Positions 7,647 to 16,858 of a stretch of DNA of 42,832 bases are shown here, piece by piece; within the stretch, counting starts at the first letter, position 1; every line of letters starts with the position of its first letter. Source of the DNA: Apopatocola sp963618015 (GTDB taxonomy: Bacteria; Bacillota; Clostridia; Oscillospirales; Oscillospiraceae); the NCBI GenBank assembly GCA_963618015.1, contig CAVEQS010000025.1, positions 1 to 42,832 of the forward strand. Direction: 5' to 3'. A model generated the notes under the pieces. That model was not told the origin of the DNA and did no database searches. It saw only the letters and a list, made by a program, of their open reading frames with translations. Both the position numbers and the translations under genes were made by a program.

Positions 7647-9026
7647 CTATTTCAGCGATTCCTGATGGTTCACCACGCCCTTGAACGGCGTCATGAGCAG
7701 GATCTTGATGTCAAACAGCATCGACCAGTTTTCGATATAGTAGAGATCATAGTCCACACGGGCGCGGATGGAGGTATCGCCGCGCAGACCGTTGACCTGT
7801 GCCCAGCCGGTGATGCCGGGGCGCACCTGATGGCGCACCATATAGAGCGGAATGCTGTATTTGAAATGATCGACGTACCGCGGGATCTCCGGCCGCGGGC
7901 CGACGAGCGACATATCGCCCGCAAGGACGTTGAAGAGCTGCGGCAGCTCATCGATGGAGTACCGCCGCATGAACGCCCCCCACGCCGTGCGGCGCGGATC
8001 GTGGTCGCGCGTCCACGCCGTGTCCGACTGCGCGTTCACGCGCATGGAGCGGAACTTGAGCATATAAAAGGGCTTTTTGTTCTTGCCGATGCGCTCCTGC
8101 CGGAACAGGATCGGCCCCGGCGAGGAAAGGCGCGTGCCGATGGCGGCAACGAGCATGATGGGCGATGTGAGCACGATGAGCGCAAGAGAGCCGAGAATGT
8201 CAAAGAGCCGCTTGACGATATCCGCGCCGGCATTATCGAGCGGCACGCGCCGGACGTTCACGAGCGGCAGGCCGCACAGCTCCTCCACATACGGGTGGCG
8301 CGACATATATTCATATCCGATCGGCAGCAGCGCGAGCTTCACGCCGGCGTCCTCGCATTCGCGCAGGATCCCGCCGAGCTGCTCCGCCTGGTTTTCTTCC
8401 ATGGCGATCACTGCCTCGTCCGGCGCTTTCGCCTCCAGAACGGAACGCAGGGAGTCGTAATCGCCCAGATACGGTATGCCGCTGAGCGCTGACGCGCCGA
8501 CGCTGCCGATGACCGTCCATCCGGCGTCGCGTCCCTTCTTCACGCGGCGCAGGCAGTCGCGCGCCGCAGTGCCCTCGCCGATGATGATAAGGCGGCGCAG
8601 CCCCTTTCCGGCGCGGTACTGCCGCCGGAGCAGCCGGTGCGCGATAAAGCCGCGCGCGCCGGTGAACACGATGAGCAGCAGATAGCAGAGGAGGATCATC
8701 CACCGCGAAAAGTCCACCACGCGGAACACGAAGACGAGATCGATATAAAGCATTACGCCGAACGTGCAGCCGAGGACGATATTGCCGAATTCGTGGATGA
8801 AGCCGCGCTGCGGCTGCGGCTCGTAAACGCCGAGCAGTCCGAAGAGCACGGCGTACACCGGCGAAAACAGCCCCGCCCACAGCATATGATACCCGAAGCC
8901 GCCGACCGGGTTTTCGCCCCGGAACAGCACGAACCGGATATAAAATGCCGCCGCCATCGCCGCCACGGACAGCGCCATATCCATCACCGCCCAGAGGACG
9001 GTCTTTTTCGTTTCTCTTTTATTCAT
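7647..9026 (-). CDS. Polyprenyl-phosphate sugar-1-phosphate transferase (WcaJ-like)
   Basis: 459 residues. The N-terminal half has about four to five membrane helices (about residues 10-120) and a nucleotide-binding-like fold (LRRLIIIGEGTAARDCLRR). The C-terminal bacterial sugar transferase domain starts near RLFDILGSLALIVL. It includes PGPILFRQERIGKNKKPF, KFRSMR, the catalytic stretch SIDELPQLFNVLAGDMSLVGPRPE, and the end PGITGWAQVNGLRG. The enzyme puts the first sugar phosphate on undecaprenyl phosphate to begin exopolysaccharide or capsule units at the membrane. The divergent GT4 gene would act in the same pathway. No full polysaccharide cluster (no flippase, polymerase or Wzz) is present here. 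Confidence 0.93.
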   Translation of the reverse strand: MNKRETKKTVLWAVMDMALSVAAMAAAFYIRFVLFRGENPVGGFGYHMLWAGLFSPVYAVLFGLLGVYEPQPQRGFIHEFGNIVLGCTFGVMLYIDLVFVFRVVDFSRWMILLCYLLLIVFTGARGFIAHRLLRRQYRAGKGLRRLIIIGEGTAARDCLRRVKKGRDAGWTVIGSVGASALSGIPYLGDYDSLRSVLEAKAPDEAVIAMEENQAEQLGGILRECEDAGVKLALLPIGYEYMSRHPYVEELCGLPLVNVRRVPLDNAGADIVKRLFDILGSLALIVLTSPIMLVAAIGTRLSSPGPILFRQERIGKNKKPFYMLKFRSMRVNAQSDTAWTRDHDPRRTAWGAFMRRYSIDELPQLFNVLAGDMSLVGPRPEIPRYVDHFKYSIPLYMVRHQVRPGITGWAQVNGLRGDTSIRARVDYDLYYIENWSMLFDIKILLMTPFKGVVNHQESLK

Positions 9027-9131
9027 CGCATTTTCCGCCGTATAGGAAAGTTTTGTCAGTTTTTAGACGGTTTGCCGCGCGGCGCGGTTCGCCGCGGCAC
9101 ACATACGCAGTGATATTTTACCACAAATGGT

Positions 9132-9159
9132 TTGTTTCTTCCACGGTTTCTGTTATAAT
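9132..9159 (+). promoter_or_regulatory. Sigma-A promoter of the GT4 glycosyltransferase gene
   Basis: -35 TTGTTT (9132-9137), 16-base spacer, -10 TATAAT (9154-9159). It lies about 30 bases before the ATG at 9190, with TGGAGG as ribosome site. Confidence 0.8.
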
Positions 9160-9189
9160 TCGGGAAGAAAGGTTTATTTGGAGGACGCC

Positions 9190-10308
9190 ATGAGCAGCTG
9201 CACACCGAAAATTTTATATACCGCCTCCAGCAGCGCGCATTTGGAGAGCTTCCATCTGCCGTACCTTGCCGCACTGCGCTCACTCGGCTGGGATGTGACT
9301 GCCGCAGCGAACGGCAGTGGAGAGCGGCTCGGCGAGGGCGTGCGCTTTCTCGCCGTGCCGTTCACGAAGAGCTTCGTGTCGCCGAAGAATTTCCGCGCCG
9401 CCGCGCTTCTGGCGCGGGATATCCGCAAGAATCGATACGACGTGATCGTGACGCACACCTCGCTCGCCGCGTTTTTCACCCGCCTCGGCGTGATGCTCGC
9501 GGGAAAAAAACGCACCCGCGTCGTCAACACGGTGCATGGGTATCTTTTTGACGACGATTCCGGCGCGCTGCGGCGCACGGTGATGCTCGCAGCAGAGAAA
9601 CTGACAGCAAGTGTTACGGACGATATCCTCGTCATGAACCGCTGCGACGAGAACATTGCGAAAAAGCACCGGCTCTGCCGCAGGGACGTGGTTTTCATCC
9701 CCGGCATGGGCGTGGACTTTTCCCGCTTCCCTGCCGCCGAGCCGGAGGAGCGCGCCGCGGCAAGAGCGGCGTACTCGCTGCCGGAGGACGCCGTTGCGCT
9801 TGTTTGTGCTGCCGAGTTTTCAAAGCGGAAAAACCAGACGCTGCTTCTGCAAGCGCTCGCCCGCCTGCCGGAAAACTATTATCTTCTGCTCCCCGGCGAC
9901 GGGGCGCTGCTGGAAGCGTGCAAAGAAACTGCCGCTGCGCTCGGCGTACTCCCCCGCTGCCGATTTCCGGGGCGGCTCACGAATGTCCGCGGCGCTCTCG
10001 CCGCGGCGGATATCTGCGTGTCCGCCAGCCGGTCGGAGGGACTGCCGTTTGCGGTGATGGAGGCGATGCATATGGCGCTCCCCTGCGTGCTCACGCGGGT
10101 GAAGGGGCACGAGGATTTGCTGGACGGCTCCGGTGCGGGATACCTCGTGCCGTTTGGCGATGCATCCGCGTTTGCCGATGCCGTGCAGACGCTCGGCAAG
10201 GATGCCGCGCTGCGCGCGCAGATGGGTGCGGCGGCAAAAGAGAGCACCGGGAAATACGTTCTCGGGCGCGTTTTGCCCGAGGTGCTGCCCCATTTTACGA
10301 AACACTGA
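9190..10308 (+). CDS. GT4-family glycosyltransferase (EpsD-like)
   Basis: 372 residues in a GT-B fold. The N-terminal acceptor half begins KILYTASSSAHLESFHLPYL and contains VVNTVHGYLF. The C-terminal nucleotide-sugar half has VCAAEFSKRKNQTLLLQAL, the loop LLLPGDG, and the conserved SRSEGLPFAVMEAM, where the E-x7-E-type glutamates bind the donor sugar. The start at 9190 is chosen because TGGAGG lies 6 bases before it; an earlier in-frame GTG would fall inside the promoter. It is a retaining cytoplasmic transferase that probably adds a sugar to the lipid-linked unit started by the divergent transferase. Sugar specificity cannot be told. Confidence 0.92.
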   Translation: MSSCTPKILYTASSSAHLESFHLPYLAALRSLGWDVTAAANGSGERLGEGVRFLAVPFTKSFVSPKNFRAAALLARDIRKNRYDVIVTHTSLAAFFTRLGVMLAGKKRTRVVNTVHGYLFDDDSGALRRTVMLAAEKLTASVTDDILVMNRCDENIAKKHRLCRRDVVFIPGMGVDFSRFPAAEPEERAAARAAYSLPEDAVALVCAAEFSKRKNQTLLLQALARLPENYYLLLPGDGALLEACKETAAALGVLPRCRFPGRLTNVRGALAAADICVSASRSEGLPFAVMEAMHMALPCVLTRVKGHEDLLDGSGAGYLVPFGDASAFADAVQTLGKDAALRAQMGAAAKESTGKYVLGRVLPEVLPHFTKH

Positions 10309-10320
10309 TCGCTAAAAATA

Positions 10321-10371
10321 TTGGGACGGTTTTTCGACACGTTTGTCGGAGAAACCGTCCCAACTTTTTTT
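10321..10371 (+). terminator. Terminator between the convergent GT4 and DUF2974 genes
   Basis: 12-bp arms TTGGGACGGTTT (10321-10332) and AAACCGTCCCAA (10352-10363), with a smaller inner stem, followed by CTTTTTTT. On the minus strand the hairpin is followed by TATTTTT, so it probably works both ways. The T-tract overlaps the stop codon of the minus-strand gene. Confidence 0.92.
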
Positions 10372-11512
10372 ATTCTTCTTTTTCCTTCGGCCGGCGGCGG
10401 AGGGGGTTTGCCGGGAGCTTCAGGCGGCTGAGGCTCCAGTTCCGCTCGGCGGCATAGCTTTTCGTCATGGCTTCGAGCGTATCGTTGACCATTTTGTGCA
10501 GGCTTGGCTCCTGGTGCACGGCGCGGGCAAAGCGCAGCGTTTCGCGCAGCATCCGCGCGGAGAGATCGCTGAGCGTTACGGCGCCGGTGGCGGTGAGCGT
10601 GCCGAAAAACTCTTCAATAAATTCCTGCCGCTCGGCCATGCTCATGCCGCCGAGGACTTCCTCCATCGCGCGGTCAAACGCCCGCGCCGACGGCGACAGG
10701 GTTTCACACCGGACGAAGCCCGTGGGCGTCGTCTCCCAGGTGAAGCCGTCGTGCGCGCCGAGCAGCGCGGCGGTGCTCTTCACGACCGTATAGTCGCAGT
10801 CCTGCCAGAGGAGCGTGCCGACCATGGCGTTCTGGGAGAGGATCGTTTTGATGCGCGGCTTGATGCGCTGGTAGCCCTCGGTCTGCAAAATTTTCTCCTG
10901 AAAGCCGGGGCCGTCGTTGTTGTAGATGTTCCCGATGCGCTCCTGCACGCTCTCGGGCGCCATCGCAGCGGCGTACATGGCGAGATTGCCGCCCTTAGAA
11001 TGCCCGCCGACGGCGATTTTTCCCGGATAGACCGAGGCCGCCCACGTGAGATATTCAACCGCGTCGCGCTGCGCGGGGATCTCGTCCATAACGGTAAGCA
11101 GGCAGTCCTCCTTCCAGCCGACGATCGTGTCGTCCGTACCGCGGAAGGTCACATAGTGCAGCCCGCCGGGCAGGCGCAGCGTGAGTGCGGAGAACTGCTC
11201 CGTCTTTTCCTCATTGAACACCTGACGGTAGCCGGTGAGCATCACCTCGCGGAAGCGCACCGTTTCCGGCAGGCGCTTGATCATCGGGGCGATATACGGC
11301 GAGCTGAGCGCGCCGAGCTTTTCCGCGCCGCCCGCGGCAAAATACGCCTCCACCGCCTGCGGCAGCGGGACATAGAGCTCGTTTTCCGGCACGATGCCCG
11401 TGAAATCGAGCGTGCCGATCTTGCAGTGGATGTAGTTATCCACTTCGTTCGGCGGCGACACTGAAAACGGCACATCGCCGCGCCAGGTGAGATAATCGAG
11501 AATGTTCGGCAT
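10370..11512 (-). CDS. DUF2974 (Mbeg1-like) alpha/beta-hydrolase
   Basis: 380 residues. The nucleophile elbow GHSKGGN puts the catalytic serine at S172. Before it lie the strand and loop YVTFRGTDDTIVGWKED (residues 120-136), which resemble class 3 lipases. The Asp and His of the triad are likely in the later half but I cannot fix them with certainty. The C-terminal 30 residues are basic. There is no signal peptide, so it is probably cytoplasmic. The substrate is unknown; family members are annotated as lipase-like. It follows the acyltransferase gene after 12 bases and shares its promoter, so a link to cell-surface acyl groups is possible but unproven. Confidence 0.88.
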   Translation of the reverse strand: MPNILDYLTWRGDVPFSVSPPNEVDNYIHCKIGTLDFTGIVPENELYVPLPQAVEAYFAAGGAEKLGALSSPYIAPMIKRLPETVRFREVMLTGYRQVFNEEKTEQFSALTLRLPGGLHYVTFRGTDDTIVGWKEDCLLTVMDEIPAQRDAVEYLTWAASVYPGKIAVGGHSKGGNLAMYAAAMAPESVQERIGNIYNNDGPGFQEKILQTEGYQRIKPRIKTILSQNAMVGTLLWQDCDYTVVKSTAALLGAHDGFTWETTPTGFVRCETLSPSARAFDRAMEEVLGGMSMAERQEFIEEFFGTLTATGAVTLSDLSARMLRETLRFARAVHQEPSLHKMVNDTLEAMTKSYAAERNWSLSRLKLPANPLRRRPKEKEE

Positions 11513-11524
11513 AGGTAAACCTCT

Positions 11525-12520
11525 TTACAGTCCAAATAACGTTTTGATGACCGGAATTTTCCGCGCGATAACGCAGGTGAAGACGCTGAGCATGAAGTTC
11601 AGCACGGCAGCAGCTGCGGCAGCGGCAAGCGAGACGCCGCAGAGCTTTCCCAGCAGGGCGAAGAGCACAACTTTATAAAACGGGTCGAGCAGCATGATCT
11701 GATAAGAGAGACCGCCCGCGAGCGTCAGGAAGCGGCTGTTTTCCGGAATGGCGTTCGAGAGAGCCAGCAGCGGCAGCATCAGCGCGAAGGCAGTGACGAG
11801 CTTTCGTACATAAGGATCGACGCCGATGGCGAGCGCGTAGACGGCGGCGGACGCCGCCGCGACAGCCAGTGCGAGACATACGATCCATACGCGATACCGG
11901 GCAAAGAACACCTTCGCCCGCGGGTAATAAAACCGCAGGATCATCCCCGCCAGAAAGAACGGCAGATATTTTACCGCATTGCCGAGCTGGAAAACGCGCG
12001 GAAGGACGGAAATGCTTCCCACAGAGGTGATGACGTTGAAAACGGTAAAAACCGCAAAGGCGGCCATCGCCTTTTTGGGGGCAGTGCTCTCCTTCTTTTC
12101 CCAGAAAAGCGGAGCGAGCAGGAACATGATAAAAATCGCGTAGGCAAACCAGTACGCCTGACCGATCGCGAAGGCATCGTACAGCTGCCCCGTGAGAGAG
12201 CTCGCGTGCGCGAACCGCCCGGATACCCAATTCGTATACACCAGCTTGAGAACGGCAAAGAACCAGAACGGGACGAGAATGCGAAGAGCTTTCTTCCGGT
12301 AAAACGGACGCACCGGCTGCCTATGGCAGAGAAAGCCGGAGATCACAAAGAACAGCGGCACATGCACCTGATAGATCATGTCCTCCAGGATCGCAGCGTA
12401 CCGCGGCAGGGCGGCATACGCCGCGCCATAGTAGGACAGAGCATGCCCGAGCACCACCAGGAACGCCGCGAATGCCCGCAGATAATCTATATTCGATCTT
12501 GTCCGGCTGTCAAAATGCAT
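11525..12520 (-). CDS. Acyltransferase family 3 integral membrane protein
   Basis: 331 residues with about ten membrane helices. The N-terminal family motif is YLRAFAAFLVVLGHALSYYG, with the likely catalytic histidine in LGHA. A second motif is QVHVPLFFVISGFL, followed by the basic loop YRKKALRILVPFW. The family O-acylates peptidoglycan, teichoic acid or polysaccharide sugars across the membrane. There is no C-terminal SGNH domain, so this is the membrane part alone. The ATG at 12520 has GGGGAAG before it. It is the first gene of a two-gene operon with the DUF2974 hydrolase. Confidence 0.92.
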   Translation of the reverse strand: MHFDSRTRSNIDYLRAFAAFLVVLGHALSYYGAAYAALPRYAAILEDMIYQVHVPLFFVISGFLCHRQPVRPFYRKKALRILVPFWFFAVLKLVYTNWVSGRFAHASSLTGQLYDAFAIGQAYWFAYAIFIMFLLAPLFWEKKESTAPKKAMAAFAVFTVFNVITSVGSISVLPRVFQLGNAVKYLPFFLAGMILRFYYPRAKVFFARYRVWIVCLALAVAAASAAVYALAIGVDPYVRKLVTAFALMLPLLALSNAIPENSRFLTLAGGLSYQIMLLDPFYKVVLFALLGKLCGVSLAAAAAAAVLNFMLSVFTCVIARKIPVIKTLFGL

Positions 12521-12568
12521 CGAAAGCTTCCCCGTCTGTCTCTCTAAATCCGTAAATCCGTACTGGAT

Positions 12569-12598
12569 ACCATATCACAAATTCCGCCGCCCGGTCAA
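12569..12598 (-). promoter_or_regulatory. Promoter of the acyltransferase-hydrolase operon
   Basis: Minus strand: -35 TTGACC (12593-12598), 18-base spacer, -10 TATGGT (12569-12574). The leader contains a direct repeat of AAATCCGT on the plus strand (12546-12561), of unknown meaning. Confidence 0.6.
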
Positions 12599-12614
12599 GT
12601 AGGGGAAAAAGGCA

Positions 12615-12648
12615 GAAAAGGAGCCGGGAAATATCCCGGCTCCTTTTT
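12615..12648 (-). terminator. Terminator after nifJ
   Basis: 10-bp stem GGAGCCGGGA / TCCCGGCTCC (12620-12629 and 12634-12643) with a 4-base loop and flanking A and T tracts on both sides. On the minus strand it is followed by TTTTCTGCC, 17 bases after the nifJ stop. Confidence 0.92.
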
Positions 12649-12660
12649 GCGATTTGGAAA

Positions 12661-15600
12661 TTATTCGTACAGCGCCTTGAGCTTGAGCAGGTGCTCGTAG
12701 CGGGCCTTGGCGTTCTCTTCGTTCTTCTCGAAGAGTTCGGTGGCACGCTCGGGGAAGGACGTGGCGAGACGCGCGTAGCGGGCCTCGTTCTTCAGGAAGT
12801 CCTGATAGCCGCCCTTGGGCTCCTTGCTGTCGAGCGAGAAGGGCTTCTCCGCCGCCGGGTTGTACCGGAAGAGGTTCCAGTAGCCGCAGTCGACAGCCTT
12901 CTTCATCTCGAGCTGGCAGTTGGCCATGCCGCCCTTGATGGAGTGCATCTCGCAGGGGGAGTAGCCGATGATGAGGGACGGGCCGTGCCACGCTTCGGCT
13001 TCCTTGATGGCCTTGAGCGTCTGCGCCATGTTCGCGCCCATAGCGACCTGAGCAACGTAAACGTAGCCGTAGGTCATGGCGATCTCGGCGAGAGACTTGC
13101 TCTTGATCTCCTTACCGGCTGCCGCGAACTGCGCGACCTGGCCGATATTGGAGGCCTTGGAGGCCTGTCCGCCGGTGTTGGAGTACACCTCGGTGTTGAA
13201 CACGAACACGTTGACGTCTTCGCCGGAGGCCAGGACGTGGTCCAGACCGCCGAAGCCGATGTCGAACGCCCAGCCGTCGCCGCCGAAGATCCAGACGGAC
13301 TTCTTGGCGAGGTAGTTCTTGCCCTCGAGGACCTTGCGGGCGAGCTTGCAGGCGTCGCAGTCGCAGGTGGGCACGCTCGGGTTGGCGTTGATGGCGGCGA
13401 TGAGCTTCTCCGTCGCGGCGGTGTTCTTCTCGCCGTCGTTGACGGTGTCGAGATATTCCTTGCCGGCGGCGGCGATGTCTTCATCGACGTAAGGAACAGC
13501 GATCAGTTCCTTGACGGCGTTGATGTAGCTCTCGCGGAGGGTCTTCTGGCCAAGGTAGATGCCGTAGCCGTTCTCGGCGTTATCCTCGAAGAGGGAGTTC
13601 GCCCAGGCAACGCCCTTGCCGTTCTTGTCCATGCAGTACGGAGAAGTGGCAGCCGGTCCGCCCCAGATGGAGGAGCAGCCCGTGGCGTTGGAGACGTACA
13701 TACGGTTGCCGAAGAGCTGGGTGACGAGGCGGGCGTAGCTCGTCTCGGCGCAGCCGGCGCAGGAGCCGGAGAACTCCAGATACGGCTTGAGGTACTGGGA
13801 CTTGATGACGTTGTCGGTGCCGGCAACATCGGCCTTGACGGTGACGTCCTTGACCATGTAGTCAAAGACCTTCTGCTCGCCGAGCTGGCTCTCCTGGCCA
13901 ACCATCTTGAGGGACTTGGTCGGGCAGACGCTCACGCACACGGAGCAGCCCATGCAGTCGAGCGGGCTGATGGCCAGGGCGTACTTGTACTTGCCCTTGG
14001 ACATCTTGTGGTCGACCATCTTGGTGCCTTCGGGAGCCGCAGCGACTTCCTCGGCGTTGAGGGTGTAGGGACGAATGGTGGCGTGCGGGCAGACGTAAGC
14101 GCACTGGTTGCACTGCGCGCAGGTCTCGGCCGTCCACTCGGGAACGGTGACGGAAACGCCGCGCTTCTCGTAAGCGGCAGCGCCCTGCTGGAAGGTGCCG
14201 TCGGCGTAATCGACGAAAGCGGAGACCGGCAGAGAGTCGCCGTTCATGCGGCCCACGGGCTCCATGATGTTGCGGACCATCGCGACGGTCTTTTCGGGGC
14301 CTTCGAGATGCTCAACGTGGACTTCCTCGGTGGCGTTCGCCCAGTCGGCCGGAACGTCGATCTTCACGAGGGCGCCGGCGCCGGCGTCGATGGCGTCCCA
14401 GTTCTTCTGGACGACGTCCATGCCCTTCTTCATGTAGGAGTGCTCCGCGGCATCCTTCATGTACTTGACGGCCTCATCCTTGGGCAGCACGTTCGCCAGA
14501 GCGAAGAACGCGGCCTGCAGGATGGTGTTGGTGCGCTTGCCCATGCCGACCTTGACGGCGAGGTCAATGGCGTTGATGGTGTAGAGCTGGATGTTGTTCT
14601 TGGCGATGTAGCGCTTCGCGTCGGCGTGGAGGTGCTTGTTGAGCTCCTCGGCATCCCACTGGCAGTTGATGAGGAAGATGCCGCCGGGCTTGACGTCCTG
14701 CACCATCGGGAAGTTCTTCACGATGTAGGACGGGTTGTGGCACGCGACAAAGTCGGCCTTGTTGATGTAGTACGGGCTCTTGATGGGCTTGTCGCCGAAG
14801 CGCAGATGGCTGACGGTGACGCCGCCGGTCTTCTTGGAGTCGTACTGGAAGTAGGACTGGATGTACTTATCGGTGTGGTCGCCGATGATCTTGGTGGAGT
14901 TCTTGTTCGCGCCGACGGTACCGTCGCCGCCAAGACCCCAGAACTTGCACTCGATGGTGCCTTCCGCGGCGGTGTTGGGGGTCTCCTCACGGGACTTCTC
15001 GGTGAGGGAGAGGTGGGTAACGTCGTCCACGATACCGACGGTGAACTGGCTCTTCGGCTCGTCCTTCTTGAGCTCGTCGTAAACGGCGAACACGGACGCG
15101 GGAGGCGTGTCCTTGGAGGAGAGGCCGTAGCGGCCGCCGATGATCTTGGCCTGACGGCCGGAGGTGGCGAACGCGGTCACGACGTCCATGAACAGAGGCT
15201 CGCCCTGCGCGCCGGGCTCCTTGGTGCGGTCAAGAACAGCGATCTTCTTGACGGTCTCGGGGATGGCGGCAACGAGCTTGTCGGCACGGAACGGGCGGAA
15301 CAGGCGGACCTTGACAAGGCCGACCTTCTCGCCGTGAGCGGTCAGGTAGTCGATGACTTCCTCGGCCACGTCGCAGATGGAGCCCATCGCAACGATGACG
15401 CGGTCGGCATCGGGCGCGCCGTAGTAGTTGAAGAGCTGGTAGTCGGTGCCGAGCTTGGCATTGACCTTCGCCATGTTCTGCTCAACGATCTCGGGCAGCG
15501 CGTTGTAGTACTTGTTGGAAGCCTCGCGGTTCTGGAAGAAGATATCGCCGTTCTCGTGGGAGCCGCGCATCGTCGGATGCTCGGGGTTGAGAGCGCGCTC

Positions 15601-16212
15601 ACGGAACGCCTTGACGGCATCCCAGTCGAGCATGTCGGCCAGGTCCTCGTAATCCCAGACGGCGACCTTCTGGATCTCGTGAGAGGTGCGGAAGCCGTCG
15701 AAGAAGTTAATGAACGGGACGCGGCCCTGGATGGCGGACAGGTGCGCCACCGGGGAGAGATCCATGATCTCCTGAATGTTGGTCTCCGCCAGCATGGCGA
15801 AGCCGGTCTGACGGCAGGCGTAAACGTCGCCGTGGTCACCGAAGATGCTCAGCGCGTGGGACGCAACCGCACGGGCGGAAACGTGGAACACGCAGGGCAG
15901 CAGCTCGCCGGCGATCTTGTACATGTTGGGGATCATCAGCAGCAGGCCCTGAGAGGCGGTGTAGGTGGTGGTCAGCGCACCGGCGTTGAGAGAGCCGTGC
16001 ACGCTGCCGGCGGCGCCGGCTTCGGACTCAAGCTCCGCAACCTTGACGGTGGTGCCGAACACATTCTTCCGACCCTCGGCAGACCACTGATCCACGTAGT
16101 CCGCCATGGGGCTGGACGGCGTGATGGGATAGATTGCCGCGACTTCGGTAAATGCATAGGACACGTGGGCGGCAGCGGTATTGCCGTCCATGGACTTAAG
16201 CTTTCTTACCAT
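12661..16212 (-). CDS. nifJ: Pyruvate:ferredoxin (flavodoxin) oxidoreductase, single chain
   Basis: 1183 residues, the full length of homodimeric PFOR. It oxidises pyruvate with coenzyme A to acetyl-CoA and CO2 and reduces ferredoxin, the central energy step of fermenting anaerobes. Domain order: pyruvate-binding domain I (MDGNTAAAHVSYAFTEVAA, YPITPSSPMADY); domain II; the gamma-type region with GLGGDGTVGANKNS; a ferredoxin-like domain with two cluster motifs (CAQCNQCAYVCPH and CMGCSVCVSVCP, about residues 690-760); and the C-terminal thiamine-diphosphate domain with GDGWAFDIGFGGLDH and NTEVYSNTGGQASK. The ATG at 16212 has AGGAG 9 bases before it; the ATG at 16221 is too close to that site. 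Monocistronic, with its own promoter and terminator. Confidence 0.97.
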   Translation of the reverse strand: MVRKLKSMDGNTAAAHVSYAFTEVAAIYPITPSSPMADYVDQWSAEGRKNVFGTTVKVAELESEAGAAGSVHGSLNAGALTTTYTASQGLLLMIPNMYKIAGELLPCVFHVSARAVASHALSIFGDHGDVYACRQTGFAMLAETNIQEIMDLSPVAHLSAIQGRVPFINFFDGFRTSHEIQKVAVWDYEDLADMLDWDAVKAFRERALNPEHPTMRGSHENGDIFFQNREASNKYYNALPEIVEQNMAKVNAKLGTDYQLFNYYGAPDADRVIVAMGSICDVAEEVIDYLTAHGEKVGLVKVRLFRPFRADKLVAAIPETVKKIAVLDRTKEPGAQGEPLFMDVVTAFATSGRQAKIIGGRYGLSSKDTPPASVFAVYDELKKDEPKSQFTVGIVDDVTHLSLTEKSREETPNTAAEGTIECKFWGLGGDGTVGANKNSTKIIGDHTDKYIQSYFQYDSKKTGGVTVSHLRFGDKPIKSPYYINKADFVACHNPSYIVKNFPMVQDVKPGGIFLINCQWDAEELNKHLHADAKRYIAKNNIQLYTINAIDLAVKVGMGKRTNTILQAAFFALANVLPKDEAVKYMKDAAEHSYMKKGMDVVQKNWDAIDAGAGALVKIDVPADWANATEEVHVEHLEGPEKTVAMVRNIMEPVGRMNGDSLPVSAFVDYADGTFQQGAAAYEKRGVSVTVPEWTAETCAQCNQCAYVCPHATIRPYTLNAEEVAAAPEGTKMVDHKMSKGKYKYALAISPLDCMGCSVCVSVCPTKSLKMVGQESQLGEQKVFDYMVKDVTVKADVAGTDNVIKSQYLKPYLEFSGSCAGCAETSYARLVTQLFGNRMYVSNATGCSSIWGGPAATSPYCMDKNGKGVAWANSLFEDNAENGYGIYLGQKTLRESYINAVKELIAVPYVDEDIAAAGKEYLDTVNDGEKNTAATEKLIAAINANPSVPTCDCDACKLARKVLEGKNYLAKKSVWIFGGDGWAFDIGFGGLDHVLASGEDVNVFVFNTEVYSNTGGQASKASNIGQVAQFAAAGKEIKSKSLAEIAMTYGYVYVAQVAMGANMAQTLKAIKEAEAWHGPSLIIGYSPCEMHSIKGGMANCQLEMKKAVDCGYWNLFRYNPAAEKPFSLDSKEPKGGYQDFLKNEARYARLATSFPERATELFEKNEENAKARYEHLLKLKALYE

Positions 16213-16291
16213 TCGATTCATCTCCTATAATTTTTTGCTCCTGTTCCGGAAATACAGCAGGGCTTTCCGAAACATCTTTGCGAACAGAGTT

Positions 16292-16320
16292 ATTTTACCA
16301 CGCCCCACCGCCGATGTAAA
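16292..16320 (-). promoter_or_regulatory. nifJ: Promoter of nifJ
   Basis: Minus strand: -35 TTTACA (16315-16320), 17-base spacer, -10 TAAAAT (16292-16297). The leader is about 75 bases. I see no Rex-type site. An imperfect dyad GGAATCC / GGATTTCC lies further upstream near 16352-16372. Confidence 0.75.
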
Positions 16321-16420
16321 GAGCTTGTATAGGGGTTTTTTCTCTCATTTTTGCCGGAATCCCACAGGATTTCCCCTGAATTTTGGTATGTTTTTCCCGG
16401 TTCCGGTGACAAGAAAGGCC

Positions 16421-16449
16421 TTGTACTTTTCGACAATCTGTTTTATAAT
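16421..16449 (+). promoter_or_regulatory. Promoter of the Gls24-fakA operon
   Basis: -35 TTGTAC (16421-16426), 17-base spacer, -10 TATAAT (16444-16449), about 33 bases before the ATG at 16482. Confidence 0.85.
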
Positions 16450-16481
16450 TATGAATCGATTTGTGGAAAGGAAGACTTGCC

Positions 16482-16835
16482 ATGGTAAAACTTGACAACG
16501 AAAGAGGCTCCATCTGCATCAGCTCCGAAGTGTTCACGTGGCTGGCAGGGGATGCGGCGACGCGCTGCTTCGGCGTCAAAGGCATGGCCGGACGCGCCAA
16601 GGAAAGCGGTCTGGTGCAGCTTCTCCGTCGGGAGTCTATGACCAAGGGCGTCTCCGTTACGCCCAACGACGACGGAAGCATTACGATTGAACTCCACATC
16701 GTGGTCGATCACGGTGTGAATATCGCCGCGCTTTGCAGCAGCATTATGAACGAAGTCAGCTACAAGGTCTCCTCCGCTACGGACGTTTCCGTCCGTCAGG
16801 TGGATGTCTATGTAGATTCCATGACGATGGACTGA
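16482..16835 (+). CDS. Asp23/Gls24-family protein (YloU-like)
   Basis: 117 residues, the typical length. Conserved parts include ISSEVFTWLAGDAATRCFGVKGMA, the central KGVSVTPNDDGSITIELHIVVDHGVNI, and the end VSVRQVDVYVDSM. Family members are small cytoplasmic proteins linked to envelope homeostasis. The start at 16482 has AAGGAAG before it. The gene is directly followed by fakA, an arrangement conserved across Firmicutes (yloU-yloV in Bacillus). The molecular role is not settled; partnership with FakA-type kinases is inferred from this conserved gene order. Confidence 0.93.
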   Translation: MVKLDNERGSICISSEVFTWLAGDAATRCFGVKGMAGRAKESGLVQLLRRESMTKGVSVTPNDDGSITIELHIVVDHGVNIAALCSSIMNEVSYKVSSATDVSVRQVDVYVDSMTMD

Positions 16836-16858
16836 TCAGCCAAGGAGGAAGCCCCGCA

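Noticed and set aside
12691..16230. An open frame of 1179 codons antisense to the whole of nifJ
   Set aside because: It mirrors nifJ codon for codon in a GC-rich, codon-biased gene. The protein is low in complexity, has no domain and no ribosome site, and nifJ itself is certain.
16222..16481. A Rex (redox) site or riboswitch in the nifJ / Gls24 intergenic region
   Set aside because: No TTGTGAA-type dyad or riboswitch-like fold was found; the region is explained by two divergent promoters and their leaders.
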